From NCBI GenBank assembly GCA_037127255.1, contig JBANSL010000013.1, positions 78,673,688-78,737,687 on the forward strand: a stretch of 64,000 bases of DNA, written 5' to 3'. This document shows positions 1 to 11,310 of the stretch, one piece after another (within the stretch, counting starts at the first letter, position 1; each line of letters starts with the position of its first letter). This DNA is from Persicaria tinctoria (Eukaryota; Streptophyta; Magnoliopsida; Caryophyllales; Polygonaceae). Made by a program: the position numbers and the translations under genes. The notes below the pieces were generated by a model. The model ran no database searches, was not told the origin of the DNA, and saw nothing but the letters and a program-made list of their open reading frames with translations.

Positions 1-580
1 CGTGGAGACGGACATGGATGTCAAGATTAAAGGACTCCTTTGATCCATCCTTCCCTTGCTCTGAGGAGTTATTTCACAAATGTGAGGGAATTGTTGATCT
101 CCCTTGTTGGTAATGCTCACACACTCATTATAATATTTCGAAATCATCGTCTCGACATAGTCAGGGAAATGATGCATACACCGCGACTCCCCATGCGATA
201 CGAATATACTTGGCTTGTTGTTATGTACTTCAATTTTCGCCTTTGACAAATGTTTTACCATTGAAAGATAAGTTACTTCATAGCCGAAGGTTTAAATCTA
301 ATTTTAACATAATTTTTTTAACTGAGCCTATCTTATCCATTTATAAATGCAGTAAATTAAAGTTAAAAAAAAAAAAAAAAAAACTTGTTATTTATTCTAG
401 AAATAGCAAGCAAACGGCCTAGTGACCTGGTCTTCACTCTTCCCTCCATACACCTCGGAAGAAATTTAAATCAAACAAACAAACTCATCAAATCTCAAAC
501 CAAAAAGAAAAAAAAGAAAAAAACTGATCACGTCTTCATCTCGCCATTTGCACTGCCGATCGATCGAATCGACCTCCGAA
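1..580. other. Upstream intergenic sequence, no gene seen
   Basis: AT-rich sequence leading into the p24-type gene. It contains an A-tract near 365-383 and a second A-rich stretch near 500-523. The short open frames here have no recognisable domain. The promoter and 5' UTR of the following gene must lie in its right part, but I see no TATA element I would defend. Confidence 0.5.
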
Positions 581-1436
581 ATGACGTCGAAATCATGGAT
601 AAGGATACTGTTTCTAAGCCTGATGTTCCCTTCCTTCAACTCGATGCGATTCGAACTGCAATCGGGCAGCACAAAGTGCATCACCGAAGACATCAAGCAC
701 GATTACATGTCTGTCGGAAAATACTCCGTCGTCAATCCCAACGAAGGCCATTCTTTGCCGGACCCCTTCCGCGTCACCGCCCGTGTAAGCCCCCTCTTTT
801 TTCGCAATTCGAAATGATCTAGTTTATTGATCCATCAGACTTTGACATTCAGGTTACGTCTCCGCGTGGCCATAACTTCCATTTCGCGGATATGGTGGAG
901 AAAGGCGAATATGCATTCACAGCGCCAGAGTCCGGGGACTATACTATATGCTTTTGGGCGGCTTATCACAGCCCTCCGGCTACTGTCACGATCGAGTTGG
1001 AGTGGACGAGCGGGGTTGATTCCCGGGATTGGTCCAAGGTTGCTCGCAAAGGTCATATCGATGTGAGTTTGCATCGATCCCTTTTCGGTTTCAAGGTTGA
1101 TTTCGTGGTTTTCACATTCGTCGTTGTTGGTTAGGTGATGGAGGTTGAGCTGCAGAAACTGCAGCAAACCATCAAGAACATCCACAACGAAATGTTCTAT
1201 CTTCGTGAGAGGTACGAAAAAACCGAAGGTGGTGCATCACATTTGATGCCGGATGTATGGATTGATTGTATCGGTTTAACGTTTGGCGCAGGGAGGAAGA
1301 GATGCAAGAGCTGAACCGAGGAACGAATTCAAGGATGAGAACCTTCAGCTTCCTTTCGATCTTCATCTGCCTATCAGTTGCAGGATTGCAGTTCTGGCAT
1401 CTCAAGACCTTCTTTGAGAAGAAGAAACTCCTCTAA
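581..1436 (+). CDS. p24 delta-type transmembrane emp24 cargo receptor
   Basis: Four exons join into 211 codons: 581-784, 853-1062, 1135-1211 and 1292-1436, all with GT-AG introns and consistent phase. The protein has an N-terminal hydrophobic signal (about residues 1-21), then a GOLD domain that starts RFELQSG and carries the family cysteines in TKCI and YTICFW. A short coiled coil with MFYLRERE follows, then a C-terminal membrane span and the tail TFFEKKKLL. That tail has the FF (COPII) and dilysine KKxx (COPI) signals of plant p24-delta proteins, which cycle between ER and Golgi and help load cargo such as GPI-anchored proteins. Length and exon layout fit the family. The start is the ATG at 581 because the signal peptide begins there; an upstream in-frame non-ATG extension was not used. 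The gene converges on the next one with a gap of about 600 bp. I cannot assign which delta paralogue it is. Confidence 0.93.
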
Positions 1437-2049
1437 AGCTTCTGTACACTTCGAATCCGATACGACAATACGAAAAAAGACAAGGTATGAATGCAGCAAA
1501 AGAGGCATTTTCAATCTAGATGCTCAAACAGTTGTGTGAATGATAATGAACAAAAAATCTGTTGTCTAGCCATAGTTGGATCTTACTAATTCTTTCCTGC
1601 ATAAATTTCAAGCACATGATTTTGATGTAAAACCATGAAAATTGAAACAATACAGAGACAGGAAAACTTCAGTTCCAATTATAGTTCCTACTGTATAATT
1701 TTAGAAATCGACAAGGATTCGTATGTCCATGTTTTCGGATTTTAGGGTTAGCAACTCGCTTATCCAGCGATATAAGTCGAGTTATCAGGTTCTATAGTAA
1801 AGCAACACTTATGACATCAAAATACATTATACATTCAACATAAACAATAGGACTTCATATATGGTCCTTTTTAGACAACACAAGAATTTGGTTTAACCAT
1901 AACAGAGATGGTGGTGGATAGTAGGATGCAAACAGTAATACCAGAGACACGATAAGAGACACACGAAAGCAGACACTCCGCCCTTTATTTAAGGAGTAAA
2001 CTGTGGCGGAGAACAATTCAGAATGTGGTGATTCATAGCGTTGAACCAC
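1437..2049. other. Convergent intergenic region (two 3' UTRs)
   Basis: This gap separates the stop of the p24-type gene (+) from the stop of the PLDRP1-like gene (-). It must hold both 3' UTRs and polyadenylation signals. It is AT-rich with no repeat or open frame of note. Confidence 0.5.
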
Positions 2050-4251
2050 CTATTCGTCATCGTAGCCCCCATGACGGTGGTGGTGGTGGTGATGGTGCTG
2101 CTTCTTTTCCTCGTCATCAGAGTCATCGTCACCCTGCCATTTGCACATGTAGTATAGCAGTAAGTACACAGGAGAAGAAAAAAAACGCATTTAGGACTTC
2201 AAATTCTATGATTCAATCACTGCTATGTTGGTTTCAGTGCTAACTGTCTGTTAAACTCTCTAAGATTAGTTTCTTAATCTCTCACTGCTATTGGCTTTTG
2301 CCTCATTGTTTGTCCACATAATTGGTAAGTTGAAGCCTCCACTTTGTTTCTCCTCTCTCAGTTTCATGTTCTAACAAAATTTGAAATATTCTGAATTGTT
2401 TTTGATTCGTTTCTTGACTGACATAGGGATATATTTAAATAGTGCAATCTTTGTTCTGCTATCTTCTGTTTCTTTATAGGTTCATCTTAGCTTGATTTGT
2501 CCATGAATGTATGATGTATCTCAACATCTGACAATAGGTTGTGAACTTGTGATTGGTTTATTTCAGCCACATTCTTGGATGAATTAAGCAAAGAAGAACG
2601 AAGATAGAGGAACCGGACATAAACAATTAAATTGCTTAAATCGAACCTATGCACCATATAACAAAACAGAACTTCCAAAATATTTCAGATCTAGTACAAA
2701 CTTGAAGCAAACTACTTGTCAATGAGAAACCATTTTTATGTGTTATGCCAGATTTGCCAAGTTGGAAGTCTTGAATTCCAAATGGCAATCTCACATTAAT
2801 AGCAATTGGTGACTATCATTATGTACAGAAAATTGCAACTTAAGGATGATAATCCAATTGGTTAAGGCTCCTAATTAGAATCCCCAAACCACATATCTAT
2901 AATCAAAATAGAAATTGCATAGCACCCCAATTGAGATATTGCTCCAATTTAGAGTTCACTATCTAGTAAAGTTCATCCCTTTCAGTTTCATATTACCAAA
3001 GATTGTTCAGTTCTTTAAATCCAACCCTTCACACATCTTTGACACAAGTAACAAAATCAGTCTCATCAGAAAAATCCCAATTTCATTGACCTAGGAAGTG
3101 ATCTTCTACCATGTACAAAAATGCAAAGTTGGCCTCCCATAATTCATCAACAAAAATCAACACAGAAGCAAATCAGAAGGAAGAAAGAAACTCACATATT
3201 TCTTGCGGCCATAGCTGGGCTTGTCTTCATCATCATCCCTCTTGTAGCTAGGCCTTCCATAGCCCTCGCTACTTTCCTGAGTCTCATAGCTAGTTGACCT
3301 CCCATAGCCAGATTGCCCAGATCCATACTCCTCCGTTTCAGTCTTCCTCCCATAACCCGACCCGTAACCGGATCCATACCCTTCTGGCTCGGTCTTCCGC
3401 CCGTATCCGGATCCATACTCCTCTGATTCCGCCTTTCGCCCATAACCCGATCCGTATCCGGGTGCAGGCTCCTCCGGTTCGGCCTTGCGCCCATAGCCCG
3501 ACCCGTATCCGGATCCATACTCCTCCGGTTCGGCCTTGCGCCCGTAACCAGATCCATACTCCTCCGGCTCCGGCTTCGGCTTCCTACCATAACCGGATCC
3601 GTACTCCTCCGATTCAGCCTTCCTACCATAACCGGATCCGTACTCCTCCGATTCGGCCTTCCTCCCATAACCGGATCCGTACTCCTCCGATTCAGCCTTC
3701 CGCCCATAACCGGATCCGTATCCAGATCCATGCTCTTCAGGAGGCTGATCATAACCGCTCTTCCTTCCATATCCAGACCCATACTCAGATCCGAACTGAG
3801 GACCCGGCGGCCCACCAAATTCACCTCCCCCGAACTCCGGCGGGGGTGGCGGGGGCTGAAATCCGTAGTCTGGAGCGCCGCCGTAACCACCGGGGGGAGG
3901 GCCTCCGTAACCACCGGGGGGAGGACCGCCGTAGCCGCCGCCGGGAGGGCCAGGAGGAGGGGCGAAGGGGTGAGAGGGACGGGCATAGCTCTTGTACTCG
4001 TTGGTTTGGGCCTCCTCGCAGTAGGCGGAGGGCTGGGAGTTGGAGGAGTAGTTGGGGCGATCGTAGTCGCTGCGGGAGTAGGAAGAGGACGAGGAGGAGG
4101 TGGAAGGAGGGTAGCAGATCTCGTCGGAGGGAGGGAGGGGGCGGCCGTAGGTCAGGGAGATGTCATAGCCGCCGCCGTAGGGCGTCGGATCGTACTCGTC
4201 GAAGTCATCGACCTCGTCGCCGGCGTCGTGGCCTCTCGGGAAATACGACAT
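2050..4251 (-). CDS. PLDRP1: PLDRP1-like disordered Gly/Tyr-rich repeat protein
   Basis: Two exons on the minus strand, 4251-3196 and 2133-2050, give 379 codons plus stop; the intron (3195-2134) has GTGAGT and a clean CAG. The acidic N-terminus has VDDFDEYDPTPY, GGYDI and YGRPLPPSDE, as in Arabidopsis At5g39570 (PLDRP1). A Pro/Gly block with PPPGGYGG repeats follows, then about a dozen copies of an EEYGSGYGRK-type unit. The tiny last exon encodes an acidic stretch, seven consecutive histidines and GYDDE, echoing the acidic/His-rich tail of the Arabidopsis protein. That protein is reported, as I recall, to be linked to phospholipase D and to bind phosphatidic acid and RNA; any such function here is inference. 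There is no membrane span or enzymatic domain, and low complexity suggests disorder. Repeat number is expected to vary between alleles. Confidence 0.82.
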
Positions 4252-4322
4252 CGTTTTTATCTTCTTGATTTCGGTCGGGAGTCTCCGAGTGAGTGGTGCA
4301 AGTAAGAGCTGACTTGTACGGG

Positions 4323-4332
4323 TATATTAATA
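4323..4332 (-). promoter_or_regulatory. Possible TATA element of the PLDRP1-like gene
   Basis: On the minus strand an AT-rich TATTAATATA string lies about 75 bp upstream of the start codon at 4251. The spacing suits a plant TATA box with a short 5' UTR. There is no other support. Confidence 0.3.
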
Positions 4333-5744
<1,412 letters not shown>

Positions 5745-5751
5745 GCAAAAC

Positions 5752-5860
5752 AAAAAAGAGGGACGGATGGAGTATCGAACTCGGGTCCATTGTCTTGCAA
5801 ATTAAAGCCACCCTAAGTCCACTTGGGACCGCCAGTGAACCTCACCACCATAAATTTTTT
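5752..5860 (-). mobile_element. Possible tRNA-derived SINE fragment
   Basis: Read on the minus strand, the segment has a polymerase III B-box-like core (GAGTTCGATAC at about 5771-5781) preceded by AGTGGACTTAGGGTGGC, a combination common in plant SINEs. It then runs into a T-rich stretch and the TA tract, consistent with a simple 3' tail. No target duplication was seen and the 5' end is unclear. Confidence 0.4.
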
Positions 5861-5883
5861 GGTTGTTATATTCAAATTGTATT

Positions 5884-6287
5884 CGATATGGAAAATTGCT
5901 TTTCATGGCCCTGAAATATTTCACACCCTTGCCGTGAAACCAGTTGGAGTAAAACTATAGATTCATTTTTGGGATGGTTGTAAGGTGTTGCGTGTTACCA
6001 TGGAGTCCATATATTTCAAAGGTAACCTCCATTTGAGTATTTCTTTTCAGATGTTTATATAATTAACTTCTTTTTTATTCAATATCGAACACAGATTTTC
6101 ACGGCCATGAAATATTTCACACCTTTGCGGTGAAACCAACTGGAGGAAAATTATAGATTCATTTTTGGGATGATTTTAAGGTGTTGCGTGTTACCATGCA
6201 GTCCATATATTCCAAAGGTAACCTCCATTTGAGTATTTCTTTTCAGATGTTTATATAATTAACTTCTTGTTTATTCGATATCGAAAA
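5884..6287. repeat. Two tandem copies of a ~197 bp unit
   Basis: A unit with GAAATATTTCACACC, GATTCATTTTTGGGATG, GGTGTTGCGTGTTACCATG and CCATTTGAGTATTTC occurs twice in direct tandem, offset by about 197 bp, with scattered substitutions. A third copy begins and ends after about 20 bp. No coding potential. Confidence 0.85.
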
Positions 6288-6647
6288 CTGAATGTCAAAT
6301 AGACAATTAAATATATCATTCAAATAAAATTATATAATCCCAAAAAGACAAATAACATTAACAACACAAGGAAATTGTAAATGTTTAAACAAACTACACT
6401 TCAAGCCACAACACAAAACGGAAACAAAACAACCAAATGTTCAACAAACCAAACTTCAAGCCCCAAATTAAAGGAGGCAAACAGTTTCTTGATTTGAATA
6501 TCTGTGCATAAACCTGGTAAAAAATGAGCTAATTCATGATTGAACCTGATCAAATTTCTAAAAAATGTTATGATTTAACGGGCAAATACATCACTTTTTG
6601 CTAAAAGATTCCTAATTTCAGCTATAGATCAAAAAGCACATTCCCAA
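6288..6647. other. AT-rich spacer, nothing recognised
   Basis: Low-complexity AT-rich sequence between the tandem duplication and the gene-fragment cluster. No open frame or repeat boundary was recognised. Confidence 0.4.
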
Positions 6648-7190
6648 CATCCTTGCCATGCTTTTCCTAGCAGCATTAAGAACATCAATTCCTGCACTGA
6701 GCCCAAGCAACAACATTTTTTTTGCTTGGGGAAGTCAATCATTGGTCTTCCCTGAGCCCTCACAACTCCCAAAAACCAGGAATTGCAACACCTGTTGTTC
6801 TACATATTAAGACCAACAATACATCAATGATGTAACTTAGTAGTGATCTTTATCGGTCAGAAAAGCAACTTCAATAAATAAAGAGAAAATGAACCCAAAA
6901 AAGATGTTACTAAATTATTGATAATTATACTACATCCAGAATCGGAAATCCTGTTAAAGCTCAATCTAAAACATGTGGCATAGTTGTCAATAAAAAAACA
7001 TTGTTTAGTTTCATCAAGAACCAAAAGGAAATTAAAAAAAAAAACACAATTTAAGCTACAAGTAACAAAAATTACATGGGGCAAAAAGTTGTACATGTAA
7101 ATCATCATTAAACATTCTATAGTTATGCCTATAGTGTTGCAACAACTTGAATGCCCATTTGCTTTGGAAATCTTCAAACTGCACACAATG
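6648..7190 (-). pseudogene. NAD-dependent malic enzyme fragment (two decayed exons)
   Basis: On the minus strand about 7190-7095 encodes VQFEDFQSKWAFKLLQ followed by YRMFNDD. This is the plant mitochondrial NAD-malic enzyme block before the NAD-binding fold, and it ends at a GT donor. About 6795-6648 encodes GVAI, then VRAQGRPMIDFPKQK and SAGIDVLNAARKSMARMLG, the next block of the same enzyme. A one-base loss in a T run (near 6763) breaks the frame, and the Rossmann glycines of GAGSAG are eroded. The sequence between the two blocks is intron-sized. No exons before or after are present, so this is a captured or left-over piece, not a gene. The family oxidatively decarboxylates malate to pyruvate. 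Confidence 0.85.
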
Positions 7191-7232
7191 CATACCAATT
7201 TATCCAGTATAAATTCACAAGCCTTGAGGGGT

Positions 7233-7386
7233 TAGCAAACCACAAGGAAGTAATCAAGAAATAGATCCAAACTCCAAACAAATCAAAATGGAAAAAAAAG
7301 AGCTCCAAACAAAAAAATCTCAAACTGGATCCCAAGTTACAAATCATAAGCTCCAAACAAAATATTCATCTCCATGTCAATGTTCC
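7233..7386. repeat. Dispersed direct repeat, copy A
   Basis: About 150 bp containing GGAAGTAATCAAGAAATAG and AAATATTCATCTCCATGTC is repeated in the same orientation at about 8655-8806 with few changes. The two copies bracket the transportin and hydrophobic fragments, suggesting an internal duplication in the composite element. Confidence 0.8.
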
Positions 7387-7399
7387 ATTTTGTTATAGC

Positions 7400-7490
7400 C
7401 ATAGGTTCTAGTACCCGTGCTTTTCTCTAATTCTCTAATTGAAACCCCGAACCCCTAATTGAACCCCCTAACCCCTAATTGAGTCTGAGC
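7400..7490. repeat. Short degenerate CCCCTAATTGAA repeat
   Basis: A few imperfect copies of (A)CCCCTAATTGA(A) in tandem. It looks slightly telomere-like but is not the TTTAGGG repeat. Confidence 0.5.
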
Positions 7491-7808
7491 TGAGCCAAAA
7501 TATTCATCTTCAATTCTCTATAGTTACAAATTGATGAATAGATGATCATTTGAGCACGCTAAGGAATGCTAGATCTGAGATCTCTCTATCCCAGACTCCA
7601 ACAAAAAATCCAAAATACAAAGTGATTACAATAGTTACAAAACCAATCTATAAATCTTAAAATTAAGATGTTATTGATATTAACTCATGAAAGAGAAAAT
7701 GGAAGAATTAAACACAGAGAGATGGAGAATTACAAGGTATCCATTACATGTTGAAACCAACACTATCAGCAATCATTAAAATGGGAAAAAAGAAAGAGAA
7801 GCCACCTG

Positions 7809-7886
7809 ATCTCGTATCTGGTCAAGAAAGGTTCCACTTATCAACCCTGACACAATAATGCCCATGACAATTGTTGGGATGTAGTA
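7809..7886 (-). pseudogene. Unidentified hydrophobic exon-like fragment
   Basis: On the minus strand a short open stretch with YYYIPTIVMGIIVSGL then ISGTFLDQIRDQ lies between a pyrimidine-rich tract and a GTGGCT donor-like end. The composition is that of a membrane span. It is in the same orientation as the malic enzyme, transportin and GAPDH fragments. I could not name the parent gene. Confidence 0.4.
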
Positions 7887-7989
7887 GTATACTCAAAATG
7901 AAATGAAGAAAAAAATACAATACTTAAATCAACAAATTTCTACTCGCAAACACTTATTGACATTTTTTTCAAAAATATAAGAAGATCAC

Positions 7990-8103
7990 CTCAGACAGAA
8001 GAGGGTATAGACCATTAATGCAACCTTCAGCCACAACACCAATGCACAAAACTGCATCTTCTCTTTCTTTCCAGGACTGATCATCCATAGAGGAAAGTTT
8101 GGC
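7990..8103 (-). pseudogene. Transportin-1 (importin beta-2) single exon fragment
   Basis: The minus strand gives 38 codons in one open frame, AKLSSMDDQSWKERED then AVLCIGVVAEGCINGLYPLLSE. This matches a HEAT-repeat segment of plant transportin 1, the nuclear import receptor for PY-NLS cargo. Both splice sites look intact (TCTGCAG before, GTGATC after), so the exon was copied at DNA level with intron flanks rather than by retroposition. No neighbouring transportin exons are found within several kilobases, so it cannot make a receptor. Confidence 0.85.
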
Positions 8104-8539
8104 CTGCAGAAGAGTGTAGAAATGATGTTACAACAATAACAACTAACACTGCCAAAAGCTAAATAAGATCAAACTGCAGCTTCTCTTTTTTAAAAGAATT
8201 CTCCCCTCTAGCTCATCTAATGAATAATATGATAAAAGTTAAAAGACATGTGCATCTTGTCTAAAAGGTTGATCATTTATGATTTGGAAAAATGTCAACC
8301 AAACCCAAGTGTATCATTTAATTTTATACAAACCGATATAAGAATCACCATACATCATAATCTCTAGAAATTGATTGCTAAATAAAGATGAACAAAAATA
8401 AGATTTCTAAATACCATAAAAGGGAACATCTTAAAAAAGATCATGAAGAAATAATATAAAAAATAACCATTTAGAAACTCAGAAAGTAAGCGCAGATCTT
8501 CAGTTTTAACATGACAGTAGGCACAAAGTAAGATATATT

Positions 8540-8625
8540 AGTTGTCGCACCCAATAGCGCTTTGTTGTTGCTTCATGGCCAGCTGATCTTGGAGTTCTCT
8601 TTTATAGCCTTTTCCCTTCCATCCC
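8540..8625 (-). pseudogene. Unidentified exon-like fragment
   Basis: On the minus strand a TTTTTGCAG acceptor-like end precedes an open stretch reading GWKGKGYKRELQDQLAMKQQ. It lies in line with the other captured exons and shares their orientation. I do not recognise the parent; coding origin is an inference from position and the splice-like edge. Confidence 0.3.
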
Positions 8626-8654
8626 CCATCTGCAAAAATAACATAAAGTATTAT

Positions 8655-8806
8655 TTAAGAGGAAGTAATCAAGAAATAGATCCAAACTCCAAACAAATAA
8701 AAATGGAAAAAAAAGCTCTAAACAAAAAAATCCCAAATTGGATCCCAAGTTACAAGTCATAAGCTCCAAACAAAATATTCATCTCCATGTCAATGTTCCA
8801 GTTTGT
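8655..8806. repeat. Dispersed direct repeat, copy B
   Basis: Second copy of the approximately 150 bp segment seen at 7233-7386, same orientation. Confidence 0.8.
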
Positions 8807-9177
8807 TACACATAACCCAAAATAATTCTGGTGTGTAACAACAAATAATGACTTTTATTCAGTCCATTTCACAGCAATGGCATGAAAACAAATATGACCA
8901 TAATCAAATATACCCATTCTACAACTATAATCAAATTCAAGATTACTTGCAACCAAAGAAGTTAAAAGCGAAGTATTAGCACATGAGTAACTTATATGCT
9001 ACATAAAGAAGAATGGAAAATGTTATCGTAGATAGATTCATAATAACCTAGAATATGCGACATTCAATTGCTTCACAATGAAACCTGAAATTGAGATATA
9101 GATAAGACCATATCACGAACACGAACACGAAGAGTACGTATGAATAAAAATTCTTACATGAAAAATATATCATAAGT

Positions 9178-9302
9178 TTGATTTCATCATGTGGCCACCT
9201 TTTCGAGCATGATAGTGAAATCATCATATCATATACATCCACAATTGGAACACGGAAGGACATCCCAATTATCTTGCCATTCAAAATTGGAAGCAACTTG
9301 CC
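9178..9302 (-). pseudogene. Cytosolic GAPDH (GAPC-type) fragment
   Basis: On the minus strand GKLLPILNGKIIGMSFRVP followed by VDV matches the conserved GAPDH segment KVLPALNGKLTGM/RVPTVDV. Further on, in another frame, MLEKVAT and then DEIK match the following residues (VRLEKxATYDEIK), so small indels have shifted the frame. There is no catalytic Cys segment and no other GAPDH exon. Same strand as the malic enzyme and transportin fragments. Confidence 0.85.
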
Positions 9303-10083
9303 GAAAGTCTATATATCTGCAACTGCAAGAGCAACAAAAGGAGAGAACGGTCAAGAATTCATCTAAATCATCAAAAGCTTATAAAACTAAATGAAAGGTT
9401 TTTATAAGCAGACCTTTGCATCTTCCCCCCCAAAAAAGCCTTCTCTTTGCACTGAAATTGATCAGATTCAACAAAATCCACCCAATTTCAAATAATCCAA
9501 CAATTCTCGAATTAAATAGAATATAGAAGAAAAATCAGTGTTGTATATATGTCTAAGCTTAATAGAACATACAAGAAAAATAATGTGAAAGTATTGCAAG
9601 TAATGAAATATATATACATGAGAGTAAATTCAAAGAATTCATAAGCAATCATGTTTGAGAAAGATATACCTCAAACTCTGATCAACGATGCTACCCAAAT
9701 TCAACTGCAGACTCTTTAAGAGACTCTCTAAGACAAAAGGGCTCGAAAGAAGCAATCTTGAATTTTTTTTTATAAAAGTAATTTTGAATTTCACAAAGCC
9801 ATCGTCTCTCAAATCGAACGTCCTTTTATCATTGCGATTGAGTCCAATTGCAAAGTTTGCACTCCCGTAGCGGCGCCACGTCGAATTGAGATTTTCAAGT
9901 CGGCAAAACCACTGTAATTGATGAAGAAAGGAAACAAAATACCATAATTAATTGATAGTATAAGGAGGAGAAGAGAAGATTAGGAGAACATGGATCGAAA
10001 TCATTGAATGATGGAAAAGGAAGAGATCGAGTGTAATAGGAATTCCTGGTGCATTGAGCAGTTCTTTTTGGGTAAAAGAGGGA
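9303..10083. other. Non-coding spacer next to the gene-fragment cluster
   Basis: AT-rich, only short frames. The segment just before 10083 continues, after removal of the hAT element, into 11127 onward, so the hAT insertion interrupted a pre-existing sequence. Confidence 0.5.
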
Positions 10084-11126
10084 CAGGGCCGGACCTGAGA
10101 TTACAAATGCCCGAGGCGAAATATAAAAATAGGCCCCTCGACTATTTTTAATAAAAAAGCAAATACTAAACTATCAAAAATGCATATCGCTAGTCAAATA
10201 TATATGCTATACGAAAATAACATGTTAATGTATATAAAGAATTAAATTGCAAATATTTCAAAACACATCATTAACAACTTATACTGTAATATGTTTTAGA
10301 AAAAATTATGTATACAAGCTAGGAGATTAATCTCATATTTGTGCAAGCAAGTTACTCAAATGTATGGTTATACTGATCTCATCTAATTAAACCTCCGGAG
10401 CCCAGTGAAGGTTTAATTGGGTTATATTATGATTTGTTGGTACAATTGAGATTAATCTCATATATGTGTATACAAAGTAGAAAAAAAATTGATATTTTAT
10501 TTGTACATCCTAGTTACAAAAGAGCACGCCTTATAAGTTATAACTATATGGCCACTTGTTCCATAGATAGCTTCAGTCCATTGCTGACTACCAAAAAATG
10601 CTTCAGTCCATTGCTATCACATTTGCAACCTGTAAATTACACACAAATTGCCCTCTTGATGGTGAAAATCCTAATTCCTAATCTCTCCCCTTCAGTTGGG
10701 ATTATAAAGGCCTAATTCCTAATCTCTCCTTCAGTGTGGGTTATAAATTAAGGCCTAATTCCTAACACCTCGCTCTCGACAATTGCTCCTTCTATTCAGT
10801 CTAAAATCCTAATTTCTAAACCCTAATCCCTAAATTCTACAAAAGTAAAATCCAAATTCAGTTTGTCGCAGTGTCGTAGATTATGTTCCAGGGCTTTGAA
10901 ACTGATGGAAGAAAGCAAAAGAAGCGGCAACATACCCGATACATCGATCTTGTTATGTCCCATTGAGCGACTGGGCGTTCGTTCTTCATTCTTCCTTTGA
11001 GAGCTCGTTTTATTAAGCGGTTTCCCCCTTTTTCCCATGATTATATGTATACCCTGGACAAAAAAAACATGGCCGCCAGGGGAGTTGGGCCTGAGGCGAT
11101 ACCTCAGGTCCGGCCTTGAAGAGGGA
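10076..11126. mobile_element. Non-autonomous hAT element with 8-bp target duplication
   Basis: The element spans 10084-11118. It starts CAGGGCCGGACCTGAG and ends CTCAGGTCCGGCCTTG, a 16-bp terminal inverted repeat with one mismatch. It is flanked by a perfect 8-bp direct duplication AAGAGGGA (10076-10083 and 11119-11126). TIR sequence and 8-bp duplication are both hallmarks of the hAT superfamily. The interior is about 1.0 kb of AT-rich sequence without a transposase frame, so it would depend on an autonomous hAT element. Confidence 0.93.
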
Positions 11127-11139
11127 CACGTGATTGCGT

Positions 11140-11310
11140 TGCCGCCTCCAGCCCTTGCCGCCGATCAATTGTGCCCCCACCTCCAGCCCTCGCCACCGAC
11201 CGATTGCCCCCAGCGCTCACCGTCGATCGATTGCGCCCCCAGCCCTCACCGTCGATCGATTGGGCCCCACCTCCAGCCCTCGCCGTCAATGGATTGTGCC
11301 CAGCTTCCAC
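11140..11310. repeat. Degenerate ~30 bp minisatellite (CCTCCAGCCCTCGCC.. CGATCGATTG)
   Basis: About five imperfect copies of a GC-rich unit containing CCAGCCCTCGCC, a CGAT-type core and ATTG. It produces Pro/Ser-rich spurious frames on both strands. Confidence 0.75.

Noticed and set aside
2025..2243. Plus-strand frame over the PLDRP1-like last exon
   Set aside because: It is the complement of the acidic/His-rich coding exon on the minus strand.
3192..4305. Arg/Pro-rich frames of 190-324 codons overlapping the PLDRP1-like gene
   Set aside because: They arise from the repetitive coding sequence read in other frames. The PLDRP1-like frame has clear family similarity and a splice-supported last exon.
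5750..5800. A tRNA gene
   Set aside because: Only a B-box-like core is visible. No acceptor stem or anticodon arm can be drawn, so a SINE remnant is more likely.
7400..7490. Interstitial telomere repeat
   Set aside because: The unit is CCCCTAATTGAA-like with variable length, not TTTAGGG/CCCTAAA.
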